NCBI GenBank assembly: GCA_005790545.1
Contig: SXUL01000037.1
Coordinates: 16,598 to 80,597, forward strand
Direction of reading: 5' to 3'
Source of the DNA: Planctomycetia bacterium
GTDB taxonomy: Bacteria > Planctomycetota > GCA-002687715
DNA length: 64,000 nucleotides
Made by a program: the position numbers and the translations under genes
Shown here: positions 25,912-33,848 of the stretch, in pieces
Numbering within the stretch: position 1 is the first letter of the stretch
Layout: each line of letters begins with the position of its first letter
The notes under the pieces: generated by a model
Seen by the model: the letters and a program-made list of their open reading frames with translations, nothing else
Database searches by the model: none
What the model was told of the DNA's origin: nothing

Positions 25912-27136
25912 TGAGACCACGTTGCACCAGGATGCGCACGGCATCCTCACGTGTCTTGATGCGCCCTTCCAACTGACTCCAGCGCAGGCGCCGCAGCCAA
26001 TGTCCGAGATCACGGCCACGGGGCAGGCCGAGAGCCATGAGGTCATTGCCATCACAGAGAGGTGCCGGGAGTTCATGGCCGTGCGTCTGCCGCAGGGCCT
26101 CCAGGCGCGCCAGAATTCCGGCGGCACCGCCTTCCGCACACAGGAGGTCTTCGTGGAGACAAGCACCCGGGCGCGTGGCCAGCAGGCGCTGTCGAGCAAG
26201 GCTGCAGTCCCCCAACGCGGCGTACCTGCGACGGCTCGCCAGCAATTCCTCGAGGGTGCGCGCTTCTTCGCGGGACAAACGCAGCGCAACGCACAACTGC
26301 TCGCAACGTCGACCAAGCTCGCGGCGAGTCTCAAAGAACGGGACGCGCAGAACGACGGCAAGAAATGCTGTCAGAGAGCGCTGCTGGAGGCGATCGGCGC
26401 AGAGGGCCTGCTCTTCCACGGCAGCGAAGGAAGCTCCGGGCAAGGTGAAGCGGGCGAGCCCGGTGGCCGCGAGAGTGCGCAGCGCATCACCGCGCCGCGC
26501 CAGTGGCCGCTCGGCAATCTTCCGCAGTTCATCGTGAATGCGCTCGCCGGCCACGAGCGTCATCCGCTCGCGACACTCCGCGATCGCGGCCAGCGTCGCG
26601 GCCTCGATCGTGAAATCGGCGCTGGTCCCGAAACGAACGGCGCGCAGCAAGCGGAGGGCATCCTCGCCGAACCGGGCGGCCGGATCGCCGATGCAGCGGA
26701 TGAGGCGGAGTTCGAGATCCCTCCTGCCTCCAATCAGATCCAACACCGTGCGCTGTCGCACATCGAAGAGCAAGGCATTCACCGTGAAGTCGCGGCGTTG
26801 AACGTCTTCTTCCACGGTCCCGAAGCGCACCTCTTCCGGCCGACGGCCATCGCGGTAAGCACCATCACTTCGGAAGGTGGCGACTTCAAACCACCGACCG
26901 CATGTGCGCACTTGCATGACGCCGAACGCCTTTCCGATGGGAAGCGTGGACTTGAAGAGCTCGGCCAGACGGTCGGGGCGCGCATCCGTCGTGATGTCAA
27001 TCTCCGTGGCCTCTTCGATGGGCTGACCGAGCAGGTGATCGCGCACCGCACCACCGACAATCCAGGCGCTGTGCCCATGAGCCAACAACCGCTCGATCAC
27101 CGTCACGGCGGCGGCGTATGTGCTGACGGTGCTCAT
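25898..27136 (-). CDS. cca: CCA-adding enzyme / poly(A) polymerase family nucleotidyltransferase
   Basis: Adds or repairs the CCA end of tRNAs, or polyadenylates RNA. The class II nucleotidyltransferase head is clear: AWIVGGAVRDHLLG (about 24-37), the catalytic acidic pair in EIDITTDARP (about 45-54), EVATFRSDG and RRDFTVNALLFD. The neck motif GDPAARFGEDALRLLRAVRF follows (about 150-170). Class II CCA enzymes and poly(A) polymerases share these motifs, so the precise activity is uncertain; no second candidate is in this window. Length is 412. Whether CCA ends are encoded in this genome's tRNAs would decide how essential it is. Confidence 0.9.
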   Translation of the reverse strand: MSTVSTYAAAVTVIERLLAHGHSAWIVGGAVRDHLLGQPIEEATEIDITTDARPDRLAELFKSTLPIGKAFGVMQVRTCGRWFEVATFRSDGAYRDGRRPEEVRFGTVEEDVQRRDFTVNALLFDVRQRTVLDLIGGRRDLELRLIRCIGDPAARFGEDALRLLRAVRFGTSADFTIEAATLAAIAECRERMTLVAGERIHDELRKIAERPLARRGDALRTLAATGLARFTLPGASFAAVEEQALCADRLQQRSLTAFLAVVLRVPFFETRRELGRRCEQLCVALRLSREEARTLEELLASRRRYAALGDCSLARQRLLATRPGACLHEDLLCAEGGAAGILARLEALRQTHGHELPAPLCDGNDLMALGLPRGRDLGHWLRRLRWSQLEGRIKTREDAVRILVQRGLINSP

Positions 27137-27209
27137 GGGGCGAGGTTACGGCGCGGCTCCGGTGCCGTCCACGCTGGCGTCGAAGCCGCGGTCATGGCAC
27201 GATCGGCAC

Positions 27210-27770
27210 ATGGACTCGACGTGGCGCCGACTCGGCTGGTGCGATTGCGGCGCGTTCGTGCTGTTGGTCGCCGCGGCGCTCGTGCCTTGGCGCGCTGGCG
27301 ACAGGGCGGAGCTGATGCTCGACAACGAGGTTCAAGTCCAGCGTCGCCTCGCGGAGGTGGAGGTGCTGGTCCGGCGCGCCGAAGGTCGCGTGCGCACGCC
27401 CGACCTGCAGCGCTTGTGGCCGGATGAGTGGGACAAGGCCTCCCGGACGGTGCTGCTCCACGGGTACCGGTTCGCCGTGTGGCATCCACGGCGCGGCGGC
27501 GGCGCCACACAGGAACTTGCTTCCCGCGACGGCAGCGCGGATGCGAAGGAATTCGTCCTCCTCGCCTGGCCTGAGCAACACGGGGTCACAGGACGAAGGC
27601 TCTTCGCGATGCATGGTCCTCAGCGCTTCGCCGTCGAGAATCTCACGGATCCGTGCGAGGGTGTGGTGGATATGCCACCGGCGGTCATCCTCGGACCGAG
27701 GTTGCAGAAGTTCTGGGGGCCGGTGCCCGCATGGGCCGGCAAGCTCGCCTGGCGAGCAGTCAGGGATTGA
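27210..27770 (+). CDS. Small membrane-anchored protein of unknown function
   Basis: A product of about 186 residues that begins with a membrane helix or signal anchor (CGAFVLLVAAALVPW, about 11-25). A charged coiled segment follows (DNEVQVQRRLAEVEVLVRRA, about 35-54), then a compact alpha/beta region with paired aromatic residues (YRFAVWHPRRG, EFVLLAWPEQHG). It resembles small exported proteins with a pilin-like N-terminal helix, but the Phe/Glu signature of type IV pilins is absent. The ATG at 27210 is chosen because it places the hydrophobic helix near the N-terminus; the frame is open to 27120. The 3' end overlaps the convergent gene by 11 bases. Confidence 0.55.
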   Translation: MDSTWRRLGWCDCGAFVLLVAAALVPWRAGDRAELMLDNEVQVQRRLAEVEVLVRRAEGRVRTPDLQRLWPDEWDKASRTVLLHGYRFAVWHPRRGGGATQELASRDGSADAKEFVLLAWPEQHGVTGRRLFAMHGPQRFAVENLTDPCEGVVDMPPAVILGPRLQKFWGPVPAWAGKLAWRAVRD

Positions 27771-29181
27771 CGCCACGGCGCCGCGCCGCGAGATCCAACA
27801 GGCGCACCTGCTGTTCCACGAGTTGCGGAAACTGACCGTGTCGATCCAGGATCAACTGACGCGCCGCGCGCGTCTCGACGATTCCGGCCATGCCAATGAG
27901 AAATGCAGCCCGCGAGAGGTCCTGCGTAGCATCCAAGAGGCGGGCAATGAGCGGCAAGATGGCGTCACCGTTCGCTGACACCAGCGCAGAGACCTGTCCT
28001 GGATGCGATATTTCGCCGTCGAAGAGCAATGCGAGGATCTCGGCGGAACAGGGTGAACCACGCGCATTGAAGCCCGCGGCAGCAGCCTGGGCATCGCCAC
28101 TCCTCCGTTCTTCCAACACGGAGGTAATGCGCAGGAGGTCCTCGGTATTGCCCGCTGCGGCAAGAACCTGGACAGCCATCCAGCGGTCGCGGCGTCCGGG
28201 AGGTGCACTCACGAGCACGCGGCGCATCTCGCCCAGCACGGACTCATCACCGAGCAATGCGCTCGTCGTCGCCAGCAGGCTCTCCTCTCCGACCGGAACA
28301 GCGCAGCGCAAAGCTGCCAGCTGAGGCAGCAGGCCGCAGAGCTTGCGCGCCAGGATGCATGCCAGCGCGAAGTTGCGCTCGGGCCCCATCTCAGGCACCA
28401 AGGCCAGTTTCAGCTCGCGCTCAAACTCGGCCGCCGCATCTGACCCGAGAGCTGCAAGTGCTCGCAGTCGCACCGCCAACTCAGGTGCGGACTTGAGAGT
28501 CAGGAGCTTCTCGCGAAACCCCCCGATGGGCTGTGAAGCCAGCAAATCCAGTGCGCAGCAGCGCACGTTGGCATCAGAATCTGCCAGGCCCGCCTCGAGA
28601 ATGAGGGGCAGCTCATTGCCCCCGCAGGCGGCGGCTGCGCCGAGGATGCTCAGCCGTGTTTGGGTGCCCTCGCCGGGATGTTCGCGTTCCAAGTCCCTGT
28701 AGAAACGCAGCAACGGAGCGGCGAGGGACGCATGTGCCTGGGTTGCGGCGACCTGCGGCCCCTTGGAACGCACCTCAAACTCCGGATGCAGGAAGATCTC
28801 GCGCGCAGGCCCGACGAATTCCGGTGCACGCACGAGCATGAAGATGTCTGCGAACGCGGCCGCCTCGTACTTGCTGATCCTCCAGCGCGACTCATAGGCG
28901 CTGACAACTTTCTTGCGCACCTCTTCGTCATCGCACAGCAGTGCAATGTCGTCCTTGTGTGCGCCCAGGCTCTGCGCCGTCGCGGACGTGAGGACGTCCA
29001 GACTCTTCTGCAATTCGGCTGCGCGCCCGGCCTGCGAAACGAATGTGTGAAACGCAGGTGTACGACCGGAGGCGACGGGAGCAGCGGGCCCCGCAACCGG
29101 GTCCGGCTCTCGCAGCATGACGACGAGCAACACTGCCGCCAGGATGCCGGCCAGCACGGCGATGATGGCTTGTGGGCGCAT
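27760..29181 (-). CDS. Membrane-anchored HEAT-like repeat protein
   Basis: A 473-residue protein starting with an uncleaved-looking membrane helix (IIAVLAGILAAVLLVVML, about 5-22) and an Ala/Pro-rich spacer. A long all-helical region carries HEAT-like units: ILEAGLADSDANVRCCALDLLA, KSAPELAVRLRALAALGSDAA, and others through the C-terminus. It would face the periplasm as a solenoid binding surface. It starts four bases after the stop of the next upstream gene, which is also exported and partly HEAT-like, so they probably work together. It is more diverged than, and not obviously a copy of, the cluster at 10.5-16.8 kb. Confidence 0.7.
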   Translation of the reverse strand: MRPQAIIAVLAGILAAVLLVVMLREPDPVAGPAAPVASGRTPAFHTFVSQAGRAAELQKSLDVLTSATAQSLGAHKDDIALLCDDEEVRKKVVSAYESRWRISKYEAAAFADIFMLVRAPEFVGPAREIFLHPEFEVRSKGPQVAATQAHASLAAPLLRFYRDLEREHPGEGTQTRLSILGAAAACGGNELPLILEAGLADSDANVRCCALDLLASQPIGGFREKLLTLKSAPELAVRLRALAALGSDAAAEFERELKLALVPEMGPERNFALACILARKLCGLLPQLAALRCAVPVGEESLLATTSALLGDESVLGEMRRVLVSAPPGRRDRWMAVQVLAAAGNTEDLLRITSVLEERRSGDAQAAAAGFNARGSPCSAEILALLFDGEISHPGQVSALVSANGDAILPLIARLLDATQDLSRAAFLIGMAGIVETRAARQLILDRHGQFPQLVEQQVRLLDLAARRRGVNP

Positions 29182-29185
29182 GCAG

Positions 29186-30349
29186 TCAGTATCTCCGCGT
29201 GCCAGCGCGGCGCAATCCTTCTGCCTTGCGGAACTCGGCGCTCAAGAGATGTGTGACAAGCAGCCGGAGTTGTTGTCCTTGAGTATCAACGGGAGCCTTC
29301 TCAGCGAGCGTGCGCAACAGATCGTCGCCCTCTGCGAGTTGCAAACGCGCGATGGCGGTCAAGGTCTGCTCGCGGCAACGGGCTTCCATGCTGCGCTTGC
29401 GGAGCCACGGAAGCTCTGCCGCTCCCCCGGTTCGTCCGACAACCTCGATGCGCAATCCGAGCTCTTCATCTGTCACGCCTGCAGGAAGCTCGAAAAGTTC
29501 CGCAGGGGGATCGCCGGACCAGGCATGCATGCAGCATTCAAGCCCGGCCCTGCGCAGCAGAGGACTTGCATCCAACAGCACCATCCGGAGAAGCGAATGC
29601 CGCAACGACTCCATGGCTGCGATCTGCACGGGCAGCGCTGCGGTCGGGTTCGCGGCAGCACGCAGCCGTTGCAGAGCCAGTCCCAGCTTGTTTCTGTCGG
29701 AGGCACTGGTCACATCCTCGAGAATGCGTGCGCCAGGCCCGAGCACCTTCTTCCGCACAGCGCTGACAAGGGAATGCCTCACCTCCCGGAGATCGCGTGG
29801 AACTTCCGCCTCTTCGATCCGCACCAAGTCATCCCAAGTGAAGGGGGGTCTCGCCTGCTGCGCAAGCGCCCGCAGGTCATGCAAGGCTGCGCGGCGAGCG
29901 AGTCCCAGGGGATTGCTCAAATTGGTGCAGGCATCCAGCTTCAGCGTTTCATCGCGCGCTGGTGAATGAGGCATGCCCGCCAGCTTCAACTGCCCGTCCA
30001 TGAAGTGGATCGCCAACAACACCTGTGACGCATCGAGCGTGATCATCTCGAGCGTTGAGTGAACAAAGCCCGAAGCGCCCTCTTTGAGAAAAAGAAGCGC
30101 CGGCGTTCCCTTGGAGATGCGGGCCATGTCCGCGAGATCTCCGACACGAACGATGTCACGGTCCCCGCCCTTGAAGGCTCTCTCTACTGCGAAGCGGGAC
30201 AGTTGCACGACAGCAGAGACTTGACTCACGCCCTCGAAGCGCGCGAGAACAACGACCCCCGACCGGTCGAGGAGTTCGCGCTGCAGCCAAGGGGCCACCT
30301 GCCCCGAGACGATGCCGATCAAGAACAGCAGAGCGCCGATGATGCGCAT
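29186..30349 (-). CDS. Exported protein, partly HEAT-like, unknown function
   Basis: A 387-residue product with a signal peptide (IIGALLFLIGIVSG, cleavage before QVAP). The first domain (about 20-130) is beta-rich (GVVVLARFEGVSQVSAVVQL, DIVRVGDLADMARISKGTP), similar in style to small regulator-like barrels. The second (about 140-380) is helical, with pairs such as LLRRAGLECCMHAW and EQTLTAIARLQLAEGDDLL that fit HEAT-like packing. No catalytic signature is visible. It is followed after four bases by the membrane-anchored HEAT-like gene. Upstream (30350-30404) is a short gap without an obvious promoter. Confidence 0.65.
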   Translation of the reverse strand: MRIIGALLFLIGIVSGQVAPWLQRELLDRSGVVVLARFEGVSQVSAVVQLSRFAVERAFKGGDRDIVRVGDLADMARISKGTPALLFLKEGASGFVHSTLEMITLDASQVLLAIHFMDGQLKLAGMPHSPARDETLKLDACTNLSNPLGLARRAALHDLRALAQQARPPFTWDDLVRIEEAEVPRDLREVRHSLVSAVRKKVLGPGARILEDVTSASDRNKLGLALQRLRAAANPTAALPVQIAAMESLRHSLLRMVLLDASPLLRRAGLECCMHAWSGDPPAELFELPAGVTDEELGLRIEVVGRTGGAAELPWLRKRSMEARCREQTLTAIARLQLAEGDDLLRTLAEKAPVDTQGQQLRLLVTHLLSAEFRKAEGLRRAGTRRY

Positions 30350-30404
30350 GAAACGATCATAGGCGTTGCTGCGCCCCGCGTGTCGGCGTTGCGCTCGGCA
30401 GGGT

Positions 30405-30590
30405 TCAGGATGCGGCGCGCAACCCGGAGAGCACGTTGGCTTCAGCTGCCTCGCGCTGGCGGATCTTCTCGTTGTGGATCTCGATGAAGCACTTCACTTC
30501 CTCAAGGGTTCCACTGAAGAGCCGATCGCTGCCGAGAATGACCGCGTAGATCTTCTTGCCACGGATGGATGCGACGTAGGTGATGCGCAT
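30405..30590 (-). CDS. Small conserved-looking protein (61 residues)
   Basis: Starts MRITYVASIRGKKIYAVILG, a beta-hairpin pattern. An amphipathic helix follows (GTLEEVKCFIEIHNEKIRQR), then a polar tail. The alternation of hydrophobic residues and the clean helix suggest a folded small protein rather than a chance frame. No motif tells its role. The frame is open 51 codons further upstream, but that part is Cys/Ser-rich, unlike protein elsewhere here, and lacks a ribosome-binding site. It stands 241 bases after tsaE on the same strand and 55 bases before the exported gene at 30349. Confidence 0.5.
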   Translation of the reverse strand: MRITYVASIRGKKIYAVILGSDRLFSGTLEEVKCFIEIHNEKIRQREAAEANVLSGLRAAS

Positions 30591-30831
30591 GGGTTCTCTG
30601 CACGACACATGGTCGGTGCATGCAGATCCAAGCAAAGGTCGTGCCTCGGGCACCGGACCATTACCGCTTCTGCTGCAAGCCGCGTCCGAACAAGCACTTG
30701 CGTCAACGCTGCCAAGTCGGAAGCTCACAACGCGACCCTGCAACGTGGCCGTTCAGGTCCAAACGATGCCTCTGGTGTGCACCATTCGGTGCAAGGCGTG
30801 GCTACCCGGTCTCACGGTCCGTGGCAGAACT

Positions 30832-31317
30832 TTACGTTCGCAGCGCTGACAGGAGCCCCTCGAGCAGACCCTCTGCAGCACTGAGCTCGAACGTGAAGCG
30901 GAGTCTTCGTCCTGTGTCCCCGACGGGAACAAGAGACACCCTCACTAGAGCCCGCTCCTGCAGTGCGCCGAGTACACCCGGCCATTCCACCACTGTGATG
31001 GCCTCGTGGTCATCGAGGGACTCGATGATTCCTTGGCGGTGCATGCTGGACTCATCTTCGATGCGGTACAGGTCGAGGTGATTCAGCGGCAAGCGCCCGC
31101 CCTCATAACGGTGGTGCAGTGCAAAGGTGGGTGAGGCGACCTCGCGCGGATCGGGATGTCCCAGACCCGCCAGAAACCCACGGGTGAAAGTGGTCTTGCC
31201 AGCGCCCATGCAGCCATCCAACAGCACGAGGCTGCCAGCGGGAAGTCTTGCGGCCAGAGCGCCTGCCAATGCCCGGGTCGTTTCGACGCTGTCACTCCAG
31301 AACTCAGCGATGCACAT
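30832..31317 (-). CDS. tsaE: tRNA threonylcarbamoyladenosine biosynthesis ATPase TsaE
   Basis: The ATPase subunit that works with TsaB/TsaD to make the t6A modification at position 37 of ANN-decoding tRNAs. The P-loop is GCMGAGKTTFTRG (about 34-46). The family blocks ASPTFALHHRYEG, then NHLDLYRIED and VVEWPG follow in the usual order. About 161 residues, slightly longer than the norm through its C-terminal tail. The ATG at 31317 gives a 14-base overlap with thiL; the open frame extends to 31347. It ends the long run of minus-strand genes that begins at rpmF; tsaB and tsaD are not in this window. Confidence 0.93.
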   Translation of the reverse strand: MCIAEFWSDSVETTRALAGALAARLPAGSLVLLDGCMGAGKTTFTRGFLAGLGHPDPREVASPTFALHHRYEGGRLPLNHLDLYRIEDESSMHRQGIIESLDDHEAITVVEWPGVLGALQERALVRVSLVPVGDTGRRLRFTFELSAAEGLLEGLLSALRT

Positions 31318-32191
31318 GTCCGGTGCTCCCCGGCCACCATGCGGCACCAGCGCGCAGGATGCGCTGCCCTGTCGTCGTTACGGATCCAATGCGCGTCAGC
31401 GGGATCGTCCTGGACCATGCCCCTTCCAGGTGGGCCCAACGCTCCGCCGGCAGTGCAACGATCAACTCGAAATCCTCGCCATCACTCAGGGCACGTTCGA
31501 GAGGATCTCCCGGGAGGGCCACGGCGTCAGCATGCACAGGAATGAGCGCTGCATCCAACTCGAAGCCGCAGTGGCTGGCGTCGACCAAACGCTGCAAGTC
31601 CAGCAAGAGTCCGTCACTCACATCCATCATCGCGCTCGGTGGGCCGAGTTGCACAAGTTCCCGAGCGGCTGCGAGGCGTGGTGCGATGGCAAGGTGGCGT
31701 CCTTGCCCGGAACCGCCCAACGCTCCCGTCACGGCGAGAACATCGCCGGGCCTGGCACCATCGCGACGAATGACGCGCTCCCCCATCGGACGTCCGAGGA
31801 GTGTCACGTTCACCACGATGCCGCCCTCGTGCGTTGTCGTGTCTCCGCCCACGATGTCGGCCCCGGTCTTCTCGAGTTCCTGCCGGCAACCGCGCATGAT
31901 TTTCTGCGGCAACGCATCGGGACACGCACGCGGGAGAATCAACGCCACCAGCGCACCCAGAGGTTCAGCACCCATGGCAGCCAGATCCGAGAGATTGCGC
32001 GCCACGGCTTTCCTGCCGATCAGCACCGGATCCGTTCCGCTCACAAAGTGTGTCCCTTCGGCCACGCTGTCGGTGCATACCACTGTCACGGGGCCACAGC
32101 ACAAGGCTGCAGCATCGTCGCCGATGCCGAGCATGCCGGGTTTGTCTGGCCATTCACTCCGCAGCCAGCGATGGAACGCGAGCTCATCCAT
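31304..32191 (-). CDS. thiL: Thiamine-monophosphate kinase
   Basis: Phosphorylates thiamine monophosphate to the active diphosphate cofactor. PurM-like fold with the metal/ATP blocks GIGDDAAAL (about 22-30), TDSVAEGTHF (about 40-49), KAVARNLSDLAAMGA (about 61-75), GGDTT and MMDVSDGLLLDLQRL. The C-terminal substrate region contains LSDGEDFELIVAL. Length 295 is normal to slightly short. The start overlaps the stop of the thiE-like gene by eight bases, so the last two thiamine steps are translationally linked. Confidence 0.94.
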   Translation of the reverse strand: MDELAFHRWLRSEWPDKPGMLGIGDDAAALCCGPVTVVCTDSVAEGTHFVSGTDPVLIGRKAVARNLSDLAAMGAEPLGALVALILPRACPDALPQKIMRGCRQELEKTGADIVGGDTTTHEGGIVVNVTLLGRPMGERVIRRDGARPGDVLAVTGALGGSGQGRHLAIAPRLAAARELVQLGPPSAMMDVSDGLLLDLQRLVDASHCGFELDAALIPVHADAVALPGDPLERALSDGEDFELIVALPAERWAHLEGAWSRTIPLTRIGSVTTTGQRILRAGAAWWPGSTGHVHR

Positions 32192-32768
32192 GTGGCTGGC
32201 GGCGGCTCACATCCTGAAAGGCTCGAATCGCAGCGAGGCCCGCGGCGCCGGTCGCGAGCACATCCGGCAGGTCCGGGAGCTCCAGGCCACCGATGGCAAT
32301 CACCGGCACCGGACGCGCCATGCAAACAGCGTCGCGCAACACGTCGTACCCGCGCCCCCGTTGCAGCCCGTGTGACTTCATCGTGTCGTGCACCGGCCCG
32401 AAAACGATCCAGTCGCTCTGCAGCGAGGCCAGCTCCCGGATGCTCTCGGGACTGTGCGCAGAGCCGCCCACGAGCAGCCCTTTCTCGCGCGCGTCCAGCG
32501 CGAATGATGCGCGCAGATCGTCGTCCCGTAGTTGCACACCATCCGCCCCCGCGGCGGCCGCATCCGCCGGGTCAAGAGATACGACGATCGGCAGTGACAC
32601 TTCGCGCCGCATGCGCTGCAGGAGATCGCGCAGTCCTTCCACATCGAGCGTGCGGTCTCGCAACCAGATGAGGTCCACGGCATGCAGGCGGCAGCGCAGA
32701 CCGAGATCTCTCGCGACGTTGCGCGCGTCGCCAACGAGCATGCGTTCCATGGCAACGGGTCTCTTCAC
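32184..32768 (-). CDS. ThiE/TenI-family thiamine-phosphate synthase-like protein
   Basis: A TIM-barrel protein of 194 residues. It carries the phosphate-binding and core motifs of the ThiE/TenI family in relaxed form: GADGVQLRDDD where ThiE has DGVHLGQ-D, GGSAHS for GxSxH, IVFGPVHDTMKSHG for the GPxFxTxTK loop, and VPVIAIGGL for the late glycine motif. The missing Gln/Asp positions make it uncertain whether it joins the two thiamine halves (ThiE) or acts as TenI-like aromatase. Its overlap with thiL supports a thiamine role. The start is GTG, overlapping the ddl stop as GTGA; later ATG starts exist at codons 7 and 10. Confidence 0.75.
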   Translation of the reverse strand: MKRPVAMERMLVGDARNVARDLGLRCRLHAVDLIWLRDRTLDVEGLRDLLQRMRREVSLPIVVSLDPADAAAAGADGVQLRDDDLRASFALDAREKGLLVGGSAHSPESIRELASLQSDWIVFGPVHDTMKSHGLQRGRGYDVLRDAVCMARPVPVIAIGGLELPDLPDVLATGAAGLAAIRAFQDVSRRQPHG

Positions 32769-33820
32769 GCGCTTCTCCTCTCATGCTGTCTGAAGGCATC
32801 AGCAACAAGAATGTCCATCAGCGCGGCCATGTCGATGCCCGCCACGCGCGCTGACTTCGGAGCAAGGGACTGTTCGGTCATCCCGGGCAGCGTGTTGAGC
32901 TCGATGACCTGCAGTGAGCCGTCAGCCGCTTCGAGGATGTCCGTGCGGGTGAGGCCCGTTGCGCCCACCGCGCGATGTGTGAGCACAGCCAGACGCATGA
33001 GTTCCACTTGCACGTTGTCCGCAACAGGAGCAGGGCAGAGTTCCTCGGCTCCTCCGGGTGTGTACTTGCTCTTCAGATCGAAGAAGTCCGCCAGTTTCGG
33101 GATGATCGCGATGGTGGGCAACGCGCGGCAGCTTTCGCCACTGCCGAGCACCGGAACGCTGAACTCCCGGCCCGAGAGGAATCCCTCAGCCAGCACATCA
33201 GTTCCGCTTCCGAGATCCGCGAGTGCTCGTGCAGCTTCCGCCATTGTGCGCGCAATATGGACGCCCACCGAACTGCCGAGGCCCGGGGCCTTCAGCACCA
33301 TGGGCCAACCGAGGACGCTCCCCAGTCGCTCGATCGTCGCGCTCGTCTGCCGCGAGCCGGCAGGCACGACGTGCCATGGTGGTGTGGGAATGCCCTCGGC
33401 CACGAGGATGCGCTTGGTGAGGATCTTGTCCATGGCCAGAGCGCTGGCGAGAACCCCGCAGCCGGTGTACGCGAATCCATGCTGCTGCAGGAACCCCTGC
33501 ATGCTCCCGTCCTCGCCAGAACGACCGTGGAGTCCCAACACGACGCAAGCAACGCCTTGCCGCTGCCAGCGCAACATGGCTTCAGCCGCATTCCCGCTCC
33601 AGGCGGAGCCCGCGAAACCGGTTTCGACGTGCTCTGGGCGCGCGCTCTCTTCTGGAAGAACGTGCCACGATCCATCGCAGGCGATGATGCACTCGTCCAC
33701 CCTCTGCCCGGACGCTTCCAACGCGCGGCGCATGCAGGCTGCACTGCGCAACGAAATGTCGTGCTCGGACCGGTGGCCGCCGCTCAAGAGTCCGAGCGCT
33801 CGGGATGATGACCGCGACAT
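32765..33820 (-). CDS. ddl: D-alanine--D-alanine ligase
   Basis: Makes D-Ala-D-Ala for the peptidoglycan stem. ATP-grasp enzyme of 351 residues with the N-terminal GLLSGGHRSEHDISLRSA (GG-S-EH motif), the ATP loop WPMVLKAPGLGSSVGVH, and the C-terminal metal site GLTRTDILEAADGSLQVIELNTLPGMT. Its presence, with mltA and dxr in the window, shows that this organism makes peptidoglycan. The ATG at 33820 is chosen from the domain start; the frame is open far upstream inside the UDP-sugar pyrophosphorylase. The stop overlaps the GTG of the thiE-like gene. Confidence 0.95.
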   Translation of the reverse strand: MSRSSSRALGLLSGGHRSEHDISLRSAACMRRALEASGQRVDECIIACDGSWHVLPEESARPEHVETGFAGSAWSGNAAEAMLRWQRQGVACVVLGLHGRSGEDGSMQGFLQQHGFAYTGCGVLASALAMDKILTKRILVAEGIPTPPWHVVPAGSRQTSATIERLGSVLGWPMVLKAPGLGSSVGVHIARTMAEAARALADLGSGTDVLAEGFLSGREFSVPVLGSGESCRALPTIAIIPKLADFFDLKSKYTPGGAEELCPAPVADNVQVELMRLAVLTHRAVGATGLTRTDILEAADGSLQVIELNTLPGMTEQSLAPKSARVAGIDMAALMDILVADAFRQHERRSA

Positions 33821-33848
33821 GATGGCTCCCCTGAGGGAGTCTAGCGTT

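Noticed and set aside
25850..27427. A 525-codon plus-strand frame opposite cca.
   Set aside because: It lies over the unmistakable nucleotidyltransferase motifs of cca and has no recognisable sequence of its own.
30778..30793. A 6-bp hairpin (TGCACC-ATTC-GGTGCA) in the 241-base gap after tsaE, considered as a terminator or small RNA.
   Set aside because: No T-run, promoter or conserved neighbour; short palindromes of this size are expected by chance.
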